Assembly: GCF_014268935.2 (NCBI RefSeq)
Contig: NZ_JABWRJ020000004.1
Location: forward strand, 496,001-560,000
Origin: Pseudomonas peradeniyensis
GTDB taxonomy: Bacteria; Pseudomonadota; Gammaproteobacteria; Pseudomonadales; Pseudomonadaceae
Direction of reading: 5' to 3'
Length of the DNA: 64,000 bases
Numbering within the stretch: position 1 is the stretch's first letter; every line of letters begins with the position of its first letter. The notes below the pieces were generated by a model that did not search any database, was not told the origin of the DNA, and saw only the letters and a program-made list of their open reading frames with translations. This document shows positions 46,082 through 54,275 of the stretch, piece after piece. Position numbers and translations under genes: made by a program.

Positions 46082-47001
46082 CAGAACCACCTCCCCTTGG
46101 CGAACAGGTAAACACTCATTGAGCTGGAGGCCTGGACCGCCGGCGCGGTGTACACGTATGCGCAGGATGCAGCGCTCGATGCGTTGATAGCGGCGCCCGT
46201 ACACGACGTGAGGAAAGGTGTGGCAACGCACCGAGGCAGCGCAGAGAACGCGATCGGAAACGTCCATATGAAGCCACCGGAACGGAACCCCGATCCAAGG
46301 GCCGCGTTGATAGCTGTAGTGTCAGAGGCCATGAACCAGCACTCCTGCGTGCCATCTGCATAACGGGTGTATTCGCCGTTCGCATTGCTGCCGCGCTCGA
46401 TGATCGCCCCTGTCGGCACTCCGCCGGCCTGGCTTACGGTGCCGACGATATCCGCAACAGCGGCCGTCTTGAGCCCCAAAGTTGTTCGAGCCGAAGAAGG
46501 CGTTGGAGCAGTGAAGAGACCGGAACCTGTGACGGTCGCGCCGAGGGAGGTTCTGGCATCCGCCGTTGTCTTCGCGCCCGTACCGCCCTGGGCGATGCTG
46601 AGGGCGGTAGTCAGGCCGGTAATCGACGTGATGTCGCTGTTCGCACCGCGCGCCGCCGCGCCGATGTTGGCGCGAAGGGCTGCAACGTCGGTTGGGTTTC
46701 CCAGGAGCGCCAACGTGCTACCGAATTGTTCGGCAAGCTGCCGCAGGCGATCCGCCGATTCCTTCACGTAGCCCTGCATCGGGGCCAGGCCGTACGAACC
46801 TGAGGCTGCAGTGGCCCCGAGATACGCCGGGAGGATGCTCATGACCGTCGGGCTCGCGATGTTGGTCACTTCGTACCACTGGCCATCCGGGCCCTGGAAC
46901 GCGTCACCGACGCGACCGTTTGCAGCGAAACTTGTGCCGGTTCCGGTCACCGTGGTCTGGCCATTCGTGACCGCCACCGTGCCTTGTCTGTACCATGGCA
47001 T
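46081..47001 (-). CDS. Tail fibre protein (306 aa)
   Basis: MPWYRQGTVAVTNGQTTVTG starts a phage fibre/spike N-terminal domain. It is followed by LSIAQGGTGAKTTADARTSL, the repeat common to phage tail fibres, and a beta-rich C-terminal tip (GGFIWTFPIAFSALPRCVAT) of the collar-like type. It probably binds the host surface and needs the chaperone encoded next. Confidence 0.85.
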   Translation of the reverse strand: MPWYRQGTVAVTNGQTTVTGTGTSFAANGRVGDAFQGPDGQWYEVTNIASPTVMSILPAYLGATAASGSYGLAPMQGYVKESADRLRQLAEQFGSTLALLGNPTDVAALRANIGAAARGANSDITSITGLTTALSIAQGGTGAKTTADARTSLGATVTGSGLFTAPTPSSARTTLGLKTAAVADIVGTVSQAGGVPTGAIIERGSNANGEYTRYADGTQECWFMASDTTAINAALGSGFRSGGFIWTFPIAFSALPRCVATPFLTSCTGAAINASSAASCAYVYTAPAVQASSSMSVYLFAKGRWF

Positions 47002-47013
47002 CGGAAAACACCT

Positions 47014-47838
47014 CTAATTGAACGGAAATGGATACTTCGAAGTTGAAATTACAAGTGCTGTTGGCTTGAGTGCTGGTATCTGTCGCCAGTAGTTGTATGG
47101 GTAACTACCCACGATCATCTGACGGGCGCCTGCGGCAATCGTGAACATGAAACGCACGCCGCCAGAGTATCCGAACGCACCTTCTTGAGAGTCATACTCG
47201 AATCCACCCATGCCAGAGGCAGACCCGTTACACCCAGCGCTTCTAGTGAAGTTGATGTAAGCGGCATGCTCTCCGGCGGCTATTGGGACATCCACATAGG
47301 ACTTCATAACAATGCCGCCGATGCTGTTGTATCCTCCGGCATATGCTGTGTAATAAAAGTCCCCGCCCGGCCCGCTGCCATTCCCCGGCGGCTGAATGGC
47401 TGTAAGAATGTTCAGCGGCGGCTGTCCTGAATTGAACGTCAGTTCACCATCACTCTCTCGATAGCATTTGAATCCAGCTGCCAGCGGGGCGTCATACATC
47501 AAGTCAAAGACGTAGCACTTTGTTGAAGCGCTAGCGCCAACAAAGAGGAGAGTCTTCTCCCCATTTACAATGGCCTCCCCGCAAGGGCTTCCGTCTCCTA
47601 CTAGAAACGCAATGGGCGAACGCCAGTTGGGCAGAGTGATACCGTAGATCGGTTCTATTGGAGTGCCCTGGTTATAGTTAGCACCATTGTCAGGATCAAG
47701 TTGAATAGACTTAAGCGTGTAACGAGGCCAGTACGCGTAGAACGTTAGATATGCGCTCTTGGTGAGCCCGTAGCACATAAGGCTAGTATCGATGAATTGC
47801 GTTCCATCTTCCTTGAACGCTTGGAATCCTGTAGCCAT
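47014..47838 (-). CDS. Hypothetical tail-tip protein (274 aa)
   Basis: MATGFQAFKEDGTQFIDTSL resembles the start of the next protein (MATGFLAYREDGT). The rest is beta-rich with many Gly and aromatic residues (YTAYAGGYNSIGGIVMKSYV). It lies between the central tail protein J and the fibre, so it is probably a tip or side-fibre component. Confidence 0.65.
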   Translation of the reverse strand: MATGFQAFKEDGTQFIDTSLMCYGLTKSAYLTFYAYWPRYTLKSIQLDPDNGANYNQGTPIEPIYGITLPNWRSPIAFLVGDGSPCGEAIVNGEKTLLFVGASASTKCYVFDLMYDAPLAAGFKCYRESDGELTFNSGQPPLNILTAIQPPGNGSGPGGDFYYTAYAGGYNSIGGIVMKSYVDVPIAAGEHAAYINFTRSAGCNGSASGMGGFEYDSQEGAFGYSGGVRFMFTIAAGARQMIVGSYPYNYWRQIPALKPTALVISTSKYPFPFN

Positions 47839-47847
47839 CTAGTCCAC

Positions 47848-48153
47848 CTAGTAGTAGCCGTAGTAGATCCTGCAGTTCGCAGAGAAAAAGCCCCAGTTGT
47901 TTGTGTTGTAGGAGTACACCCAGGACATCACATTTCCTGAGATAGAAACTCCCGGCCTTTTACCGAGCCAGGCGTTTCTATCCACCAGGGAGGTGATCAT
48001 GTAGAACCGTGTCTTGCCAGGCGGAAGCGACGCCATCGTGCCACTTCCGTTTGCCGAGCCAGTAACAAAGCTGCCCTGCATCTGGCTGAAGTTCACGGTC
48101 ATATCGACCATGAGAGTGCCGTCTTCGCGATATGCTAGAAAGCCAGTCGCCAT
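47848..48153 (-). CDS. Hypothetical tail-tip protein (101 aa)
   Basis: MATGFLAYREDGTLMVDMTV matches the first 15-20 residues of the 274-residue neighbour, suggesting duplication of an attachment domain. The remainder has aromatic-rich strands (MSWVYSYNTNNWGFFSANCR). Probably a tip component; no family assigned. Confidence 0.6.
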   Translation of the reverse strand: MATGFLAYREDGTLMVDMTVNFSQMQGSFVTGSANGSGTMASLPPGKTRFYMITSLVDRNAWLGKRPGVSISGNVMSWVYSYNTNNWGFFSANCRIYYGYY

Positions 48154-48165
48154 CTAAGTTACCTA

Positions 48166-51100
48166 TCAGATATTGATACCCATCTTCGTGGCGACTTGGC
48201 CATTCGCGTAGTAGGTGTTCACCGAACTGTTCGTGATCGTCAGTCGTTCGCCACTGGCACCTGTACCGTTGATCTCGATTGCCCCGCTCTTCTGGATGCG
48301 CCAACCGCGCTGGCCGGTAATGAAGTCGTTCGACTGGATGGTGTCGCCGATCATTGCGTTCGTGATCCAGCCGGTGCCGATCAGCGCCTGACTGATGAAC
48401 ACCTGGCCGCCCTGCACCGTGAACGGCGAAGTGAGCGTACCGTTGATGTTGTTCACCACTGCGAACCGATCGGCAGACACCAGGAACTGACTTTGCAGAC
48501 CGCCAGGTCCGTTCTCGATGCCGAGGCCAACGCTCGCCGCCACATACTGCCCTTGGGCGTTAAGCTGCAGCTTTACAGCCCACATGGCGCTGGCCTTGCC
48601 TTCGAAGTTCGCCTGGGCCTGGCTGACCGTCTGCACTGCTGCATTGGTCTCACCGACCTTGGCCTCGAGCGTTTCCGAGCTTCGCGCCAAAGCATCTGTC
48701 TCGGTGGCCCGCACGAGCTGCTCGCGGGCGATCGCTGCGGTCGAGTCCCAGAGCTTCAGGGCGCCAGCCAGATCGCCGTCAGGGTCGTCATCGCGAGCAG
48801 ATGCGCGCAGGACCTGCACGCTTTCAGCCGTGGACGTGACCTTGCCGTCGACTTCCTCGATCTTGGTGGTGTTGGTCTGGACCTGCTGGGCCAGGCCGTT
48901 GGCTGCCTCTACCGACTGCCCAACGTCGATCCAGAACGCGACGTTTGGCGGGGCATTGGCGCCGCTCGGGTCGGCCGGTACATCGTGCACCGCCTGGTAG
49001 ATCCGGCCGTCGACCACGACCATCTGTCCTTCCTCGTAGGGCTCGTCCTTGTCGTAGGCCTTAAGTCCGTCCAGGGCGTCGATCTGGTCCTGCAGCCCGT
49101 CGATCTTGTTCTTCAGATCCTCGCCGAGCATCGACTCGTCGATCTCGCCGGAGATCATGTCGAGGATGGGGCCAGGGTCGGTCTGGGCAATGCCCTGCAC
49201 AGCCGTCGGCGGCACCGGGAAGAACGGCCCAATGTTTCCGGTCCGATCGACCAGACGCGCCCAGAAGAAGAACGCTGCGCCGGCGGCTAGGCCAGACATC
49301 ACGTGTTCCGACTGCGGGTAGGCCAGGTCGGCAAGCTTGGTGGCACTGCTCAGGTCGTTGATCGCGTTGCTCCAGATCTCCGTGCGCTGGGTGTCCTCTG
49401 CGCCTGGCGGCAGCCCCCACTTCAGACGAATCGCGAAGATCTCGCTGGTCGCCGTGAGGAATGTCACCGCTGGCGGCGTACCCTCCTTCCCTTTCAGGTC
49501 GGTGAGCACAGAGCTGCGCCAGGTCGACGTGATATCGAAGGCGCTGACCGCGCGCACGCGCGCCAGATACTGGCCGGCGTAGATCCCGACCACGTCGACA
49601 GAAGCAGTGCCGGCACGCTGCAGGCGGATCCAGTTGCCGCTGTCCTTGCGCCACTCGACGTCGTACGCCACCGCCCCTTCCACGGCTGGCCAGCTGATCG
49701 TCATCGTGCTGACGGCCAGCCCCTGGGCAATCGCGTAGTCGGACGTCAGGGTGACGCTCGCCGGCGGCGGCACGGTCGTTATCGGGATGACGCTGATCGG
49801 CCGTTCCTCGAGCTTGGCGCCGGTGTCGATCGCGGCGAACTTGCTTGGGTTGAACTCCAGGCCGGTGATCTCATACTCGCCCTCGGCGGTGCGCGAGGTC
49901 TTCAGCACCCGGAACAGCTGGATGGCCAGGTCGTCGGCATCGATCGCCCACTGAAGCTCGGGCTCTGGCTGCAAACTGTAGGCCGTGGTCACAGTCACGG
50001 CGCGGCCAGCCACAGACTGCACCGTGCGGCCCTGGGCGCTGCCGTTGGGCAGGTTGATGATCAGCCGGTCGCCGGCCTTGATCTGCGTGTCACGGTCCAG
50101 GGTCACGACCTTGCCGGCCGCCGCAGAGATCCGACCGCCATTGGGCCGACCAGACAGCAGTTCATCAGCCAGCGGGATGACATGGCCAGGCAGCGGAATG
50201 CGCCCCTCCATGCCGGTCTTGAAGGTGACGGTGCGGTCCTGGTTGTTGCTCAGCAGCGCCCACTTGCCGCGGCGCTGGGCCTCGCTGGCCCTGGTGCAAC
50301 CGATAGCCGAGATCTCGATGGGCCGATCCTGGTACCGGCGCTGCAGGGCCAGGTCGGTGACCGGGATCACGTCCGTGTCGTAGTTGTTGCCTGGGTTGTC
50401 GTAGCTGACCAGGGCGCGGCTGTAGTGCGTGCTGCGCTCAGCGCCGCCATAGGTAAACTCCCCGTCGATGACGTTCGCCCGGGTGAACACGTAGTCAAAG
50501 TCCTGCGCCCTGGGCATGTCGGCCTGCATGAACAGCGCGCCCTGCGCCCAGTACACCATGCCACGGTAGATGGCCGACAGGTCGCGAAGCAGCGTCCAGG
50601 CCTCGGCCTTGCCCTGCAGGTTCATGTCGCACAGGAACCGCGGCTCTTGCCCCCCTACCCCGTCAGGCACCAGTTGGTCGCAGTACTGGGCGATGCGGTA
50701 CATCTCCCACTTGTCGACCATCCAGGGTTTGATGCGCTTGCCCAGGCCGAACCGGTCCTCGACGCACAGGCCATAGGTGATGAAGGCCGGGTTGTTGGTC
50801 CAGGCCTGCTTGAAGGTGCCGTCCCAGGTGCCGCTATAGGTGCGGGTGATCGGGTCGTAATTGGTCGGCACCGGCCAGCGCCGGGCCTTGCACTTCACGG
50901 TCACCGACGGGATGTTCTGGAACTGCTCGGCGTCGAACTCGATGTAGAGCAGCGCAGTGTTCGGGTACCGCAGCTTCTGGTCGATGATCTCGGTGTAGGC
51001 CGCGATCGTCATTGTGTCGGCGATGGTGCCGGTGTTGGCGTTCGGTGTGAGGCGGCGGGCGCGGATCACCCAGCCAGATGTGGCGGCGGGCAGGTCGACG

Positions 51101-51639
51101 CGCACGGACCGCTGATAGCCGCCGCTGGTCTTCCCGCTGACGGCGTTGCGGTGCGCCTCGACGAAGGCGCCACCGTCGGTTGCGATGTCGATGGCGTACT
51201 CGATGGTATAGCCGCTGGTGTCGCCAGTGGTCGGGTTCTGCTGGAGCAGGCGCGGCCAGGAGAAGCGCAGGCGCACGGCCGACAGCTGAGTGTTGCTCAG
51301 CGCGCGGGTCCACGGCTGGTCACTGCGCAGCTCCACACCGACCGACGTCTCGCTCTCGATCGCCGGGATGCCCTGGATGTAGTCCTGTTCAACGGTGCCG
51401 CGGCGCCACTCCCACTTCACGCCCGGGAAGTTCACGTTGCCGCTGACGTCCATGATCGGGGTGTTGTCGAGGTAGATATCCCGGTCAGTTGGGGTGCCGT
51501 CAAACTCGCCCTCGCCCACGGCCAGAAGGATCTTGGCGATGTTGGTTGACCGAAGGCTGTCGGGGGCCTCGTATGGGGCCTTTGGCTTCTTCTCGCCGCC
51601 CTTGGCGCCGGTGACGACAGGTTGGAGTGCTGCGCCCAT
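48166..51639 (-). CDS. J: Central tail tip / host specificity protein J (1157 aa)
   Basis: The length and domain order fit lambda gpJ: an N-terminal hub region (LLAVGEGEFDGTPTDRDIYL, IYLDNTPIMD), fibronectin-like modules in the middle (LTSDYAIAQGLAVSTMTISW) and a long C-terminal stalk with coiled coils. The C-terminal end should contact the receptor. It lies directly after gpI and before the tip genes, as in lambda-like phages. Confidence 0.95.
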   Translation of the reverse strand: MGAALQPVVTGAKGGEKKPKAPYEAPDSLRSTNIAKILLAVGEGEFDGTPTDRDIYLDNTPIMDVSGNVNFPGVKWEWRRGTVEQDYIQGIPAIESETSVGVELRSDQPWTRALSNTQLSAVRLRFSWPRLLQQNPTTGDTSGYTIEYAIDIATDGGAFVEAHRNAVSGKTSGGYQRSVRVDLPAATSGWVIRARRLTPNANTGTIADTMTIAAYTEIIDQKLRYPNTALLYIEFDAEQFQNIPSVTVKCKARRWPVPTNYDPITRTYSGTWDGTFKQAWTNNPAFITYGLCVEDRFGLGKRIKPWMVDKWEMYRIAQYCDQLVPDGVGGQEPRFLCDMNLQGKAEAWTLLRDLSAIYRGMVYWAQGALFMQADMPRAQDFDYVFTRANVIDGEFTYGGAERSTHYSRALVSYDNPGNNYDTDVIPVTDLALQRRYQDRPIEISAIGCTRASEAQRRGKWALLSNNQDRTVTFKTGMEGRIPLPGHVIPLADELLSGRPNGGRISAAAGKVVTLDRDTQIKAGDRLIINLPNGSAQGRTVQSVAGRAVTVTTAYSLQPEPELQWAIDADDLAIQLFRVLKTSRTAEGEYEITGLEFNPSKFAAIDTGAKLEERPISVIPITTVPPPASVTLTSDYAIAQGLAVSTMTISWPAVEGAVAYDVEWRKDSGNWIRLQRAGTASVDVVGIYAGQYLARVRAVSAFDITSTWRSSVLTDLKGKEGTPPAVTFLTATSEIFAIRLKWGLPPGAEDTQRTEIWSNAINDLSSATKLADLAYPQSEHVMSGLAAGAAFFFWARLVDRTGNIGPFFPVPPTAVQGIAQTDPGPILDMISGEIDESMLGEDLKNKIDGLQDQIDALDGLKAYDKDEPYEEGQMVVVDGRIYQAVHDVPADPSGANAPPNVAFWIDVGQSVEAANGLAQQVQTNTTKIEEVDGKVTSTAESVQVLRASARDDDPDGDLAGALKLWDSTAAIAREQLVRATETDALARSSETLEAKVGETNAAVQTVSQAQANFEGKASAMWAVKLQLNAQGQYVAASVGLGIENGPGGLQSQFLVSADRFAVVNNINGTLTSPFTVQGGQVFISQALIGTGWITNAMIGDTIQSNDFITGQRGWRIQKSGAIEINGTGASGERLTITNSSVNTYYANGQVATKMGINI

Positions 51640-51656
51640 GCTTTCCTCCGGGCAAT

Positions 51657-51679
51657 AAAAAACCGCCCGGAGGCGGTTT
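51657..51679 (-). terminator. Intrinsic terminator before J
   Basis: AAACCGCC / GGCGGTTT with further T on the minus strand, leading into the J ribosome binding site. Confidence 0.75.
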
Positions 51680-51681
51680 GC

Positions 51682-51780
51682 TTAAGAGCCATGCAGGCTC
51701 AAATACAGCTTGATTGAATAGTAAGCAGCTCGACAAAGCAGCGGAGCAAGGCTCAAGGCAAAACGAAACAAAGCGTTCAT
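51682..51780 (-). CDS. Possible small membrane peptide (32 aa)
   Basis: ATG at 51780 is preceded by GGGGG. The product MNALFRFALSLAPLLCRAAY... is hydrophobic in one stretch and ends LSLHGS. It fits between gpI and J. Only its position and start support it. Confidence 0.35.
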   Translation of the reverse strand: MNALFRFALSLAPLLCRAAYYSIKLYLSLHGS

Positions 51781-51838
51781 AGAAACCCCCATTAGGCGCG
51801 GGAAGGCCAGTCCTTCCGCTGTTTGTGAGGGTTTTTGG

Positions 51839-52423
51839 CTAGGCCTTGTCTTCGGCGTAGACCGATGCGGAGATGATCGCCCCGCCCCAGCGCCGATCAC
51901 CGATGCAGATCGGGACCGGATTGCCGCTGGCGGTTGTGTTGTTCGCGCTGCCGAAGGCGTAGCTGGGCAGGTTCTCGGGCGCGGCGCTCTGTGACAGCCC
52001 CTTTGCCTGCGGACTGAGCATCTGGATAACGCCGCCAAGCGCCATGGCCGCCCCCATCTGCATTGCCCACGCCTGGCCAGTGAAAGCGCCGGCAACCACC
52101 ATGACAACCCCTATGATGGTCTGCAGCATGCCGCCGCGCTTACTTCCGCTGATCACTGGAACGATCCGCAGCTCGCGGACACCGCCGCGCTCGAAGTGGT
52201 CAGCGCCGACGTTCTGCCTATTCCGGAATACCGCGAAACGCAGGCCCATGCCGTCCAGGCGCCGAATCTCCTCTTCGAACCCGGCCAGCGTTGCCTTCAG
52301 GGCCTTGAATGCCTCCCAGGTGTCTCCGCTGTCGAGCTGCCGGCAGTGGGTGCGACCGAACTTCTGGGCCAACGACCCGGACAGCTTGATGGTCGTCATT
52401 GGCTTGTAGGCGATTGCACTCAT
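51839..52423 (-). CDS. I: Tail assembly protein I (194 aa)
   Basis: The segments KLSGSLAQKFGRTHCRQLDS and EIRRLDGMGLRFAVFRNRQN, with a Gly/Ala-rich hydrophobic C-terminal part (MLQTIIGVVMVVAGAFTG), match lambda gpI. It overlaps the K gene by ATGA. gpI acts in tip assembly and is not kept in the finished tail in lambda. Confidence 0.9.
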   Translation of the reverse strand: MSAIAYKPMTTIKLSGSLAQKFGRTHCRQLDSGDTWEAFKALKATLAGFEEEIRRLDGMGLRFAVFRNRQNVGADHFERGGVRELRIVPVISGSKRGGMLQTIIGVVMVVAGAFTGQAWAMQMGAAMALGGVIQMLSPQAKGLSQSAAPENLPSYAFGSANNTTASGNPVPICIGDRRWGGAIISASVYAEDKA

Positions 52424-53175
52424 CGGGCCTCCTTGTGGCGCAGTATCAGGCGGGCGCGGTCATGCCATGGGCCGCCGTAGATGATCACCTCGGACGGCCT
52501 GCCGTACAGGTGGTGCAGCAGGAACGGGCCGGGGCCGTAAAGGTCGGCTTGCTCGCCGGGCAGCTTGGGGTCGCCGCCCAGATAGATGCCTGCGTGGTTA
52601 GGGTGCACCGTCCGGCCCACGGCCATGACGATCATGTCGCCGCGCGCCGGTCGGTCGACCTGGTAGAAACCGGCAGCCTCGTAGGCCTGCTCGTACAGGC
52701 TCGGCCCGGCGGCCTGCTCCCACCATCCGTCCTCCCGGGTGTAGGCCGGGAAGTCCAGGCCCCACTCCCGTTTGTACCAGTCGGCGCAGACCTGCCAGCA
52801 GTCCCAGGCACCGTGCACGAAGGGCCGGCCCAGAAGCGGCGTTTCGCCGGTGGGCGTGATCGTGCGCAGGTCGCCTTCCGGCCAGGACAGGATGTGCCAC
52901 GGCAGCCCCGTGGCCTCGCACATTGCCAGGTCGCGCGGCGAAGGCCTGCTGGTGGCGTCCGGGTGCGAGTGCACGAGGCCGATCACCTGCCCCTGGTCTT
53001 CCGCCTCGGCGTACTGCTCCGGTGCGATGCGGAATTCCTCGGTCGGCTCGGTGGCCACGTTGGCGCAGGGGAAGTACACCTGCTTGCGGCCCACGGCCAG
53101 GATCAGCCCGCAGCACTCGCGCGGGTACTCCGCCGCAGCGTGCTTCTGCACGGTAGCGAGGATGTGTTTCAGCAT
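52420..53175 (-). CDS. K: Tail tip protein K: JAB domain plus NlpC/P60 domain (251 aa)
   Basis: ATG at 53175 (MLKHILATVQKHAAAEYPRE). The N-terminal JAB/MPN metalloprotease-like domain has GLVHSHPDATSRPSPRDLAM. The C-terminal NlpC/P60 domain has HGAWDCWQ with its catalytic Cys and PNHAGIYLGG with its His. In lambda, gpK is needed for tip assembly and may help cross the cell wall. Upstream codons in this frame to 53622 overlap the L gene and are not used. Confidence 0.9.
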   Translation of the reverse strand: MLKHILATVQKHAAAEYPRECCGLILAVGRKQVYFPCANVATEPTEEFRIAPEQYAEAEDQGQVIGLVHSHPDATSRPSPRDLAMCEATGLPWHILSWPEGDLRTITPTGETPLLGRPFVHGAWDCWQVCADWYKREWGLDFPAYTREDGWWEQAAGPSLYEQAYEAAGFYQVDRPARGDMIVMAVGRTVHPNHAGIYLGGDPKLPGEQADLYGPGPFLLHHLYGRPSEVIIYGGPWHDRARLILRHKEAR

Positions 53176-53177
53176 GA

Positions 53178-53927
53178 TCAGCTCCTGGCGATCAGGGAGA
53201 CAGCCGGGAAGCCGCCGAACGGCAGCTGGTTGCCCTGGCCGAAGCGCGCGACACAGCCGGTGTCCAGGCAGCCATTGCACTGGTCCTTGGCCGGGTCGTC
53301 TGTGGGGTTCCCGTCGAAGTCGAAGTACGGCCCGGTGTAGCCGCAGTTCGGCCCGCGGTATCCGTTGGTCATGGACCAGTGGCAGAGCTGGGTCATCTGC
53401 CGGCCGATGCTTTCGCCGCCGACGTCGCCCGGACTGGCCAGCTCCCACGACACAACCGTGCCGTTCTCCGACACCTTCTGGTCGATGTACCAGACCTCGG
53501 TGCTCTCCTGGGTAGGGTCCGCCTCCGGGTTGCCGGCGGGGAAGTTCACCGGGTCCAGGTAGCGCTTCAGCGTCTGCCGGATCGTCAGCTTGAACTCGAG
53601 CAGGTTGTCGAAGGCCAGGCACAGGGCTGTGATACGGCCGTTGACGTTGCCGACCGAGATCGTCGGGCGCACCGCGGTACCGTCCGAGTTCGCCTCAATG
53701 CCCTCGATCTGCATCGGCCAGGCGTCGTACTCGTTGCCCTGCCACCAGATCGATTTTGCCGGCAGTTGGTCGGCATCCGCGCCGGCCGCTGCCAGCTCTG
53801 CGGGCGTGTGCGGGATCGCATGTCCGTGGAAGCGCAGGATGTCGGCACCCCAGTCCGAGCCGTCGAGCTCGAATAGCAGCACCTCGCTACCCGGCTGGAG
53901 CAGCTGGATGTCTTTGATCAGGGTCAT
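53178..53927 (-). CDS. L: Minor tail protein L (249 aa)
   Basis: It contains GSEVLLFELDGSDWGADILR and, in the C-terminal part, four Cys (LCHWS, NCGYTG, QCNGC, GCVARF) that fit the iron-sulphur cluster site of lambda gpL. It lies between M and K, the lambda order, with 2 bp between the L stop and the K start. Confidence 0.9.
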   Translation of the reverse strand: MTLIKDIQLLQPGSEVLLFELDGSDWGADILRFHGHAIPHTPAELAAAGADADQLPAKSIWWQGNEYDAWPMQIEGIEANSDGTAVRPTISVGNVNGRITALCLAFDNLLEFKLTIRQTLKRYLDPVNFPAGNPEADPTQESTEVWYIDQKVSENGTVVSWELASPGDVGGESIGRQMTQLCHWSMTNGYRGPNCGYTGPYFDFDGNPTDDPAKDQCNGCLDTGCVARFGQGNQLPFGGFPAVSLIARS

Positions 53928-53934
53928 TATGACC

Positions 53935-54273
53935 TCATGGGTGGAAGGACTGTCGGAAGGTGGCGGTCAGGGTGTAATAGTCGCCTTGGCCGCCGCTGAC
54001 GCTTGGCGCCCCACCCAGGTACATGCCCAGCTCTCCCAAAGGAGGCGTCCAGAGAAACGACTTGGCGCCAGCGTGCAGGTCAAGAAACGCCTTGACCTGC
54101 TTAATGATGGCGCCACGCCCGCTGATGGAGATGTTCCACTCCTCGGACACGTTGTTCAGGCCGTCGGCGGTGATTTGCTCGTAGCCATCGCCGAACCTGC
54201 TCGACCTGGTGGCATAGTTCGTCGTCCCGGATGTCTGCGCGTGCACGCACCAGGTGAAGGTTTCGATGGCCAT
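53935..54273 (-). CDS. M: Minor tail protein M (112 aa)
   Basis: MAIETFTWCVHAQTSGTTNY, RFGDGYEQITADGLNN and FLWTPPLGELGMYLG are typical of the lambda gpM family of tip proteins. It lies 2 bp from the tape measure stop. Confidence 0.9.
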   Translation of the reverse strand: MAIETFTWCVHAQTSGTTNYATRSSRFGDGYEQITADGLNNVSEEWNISISGRGAIIKQVKAFLDLHAGAKSFLWTPPLGELGMYLGGAPSVSGGQGDYYTLTATFRQSFHP

Positions 54274-54275
54274 GG

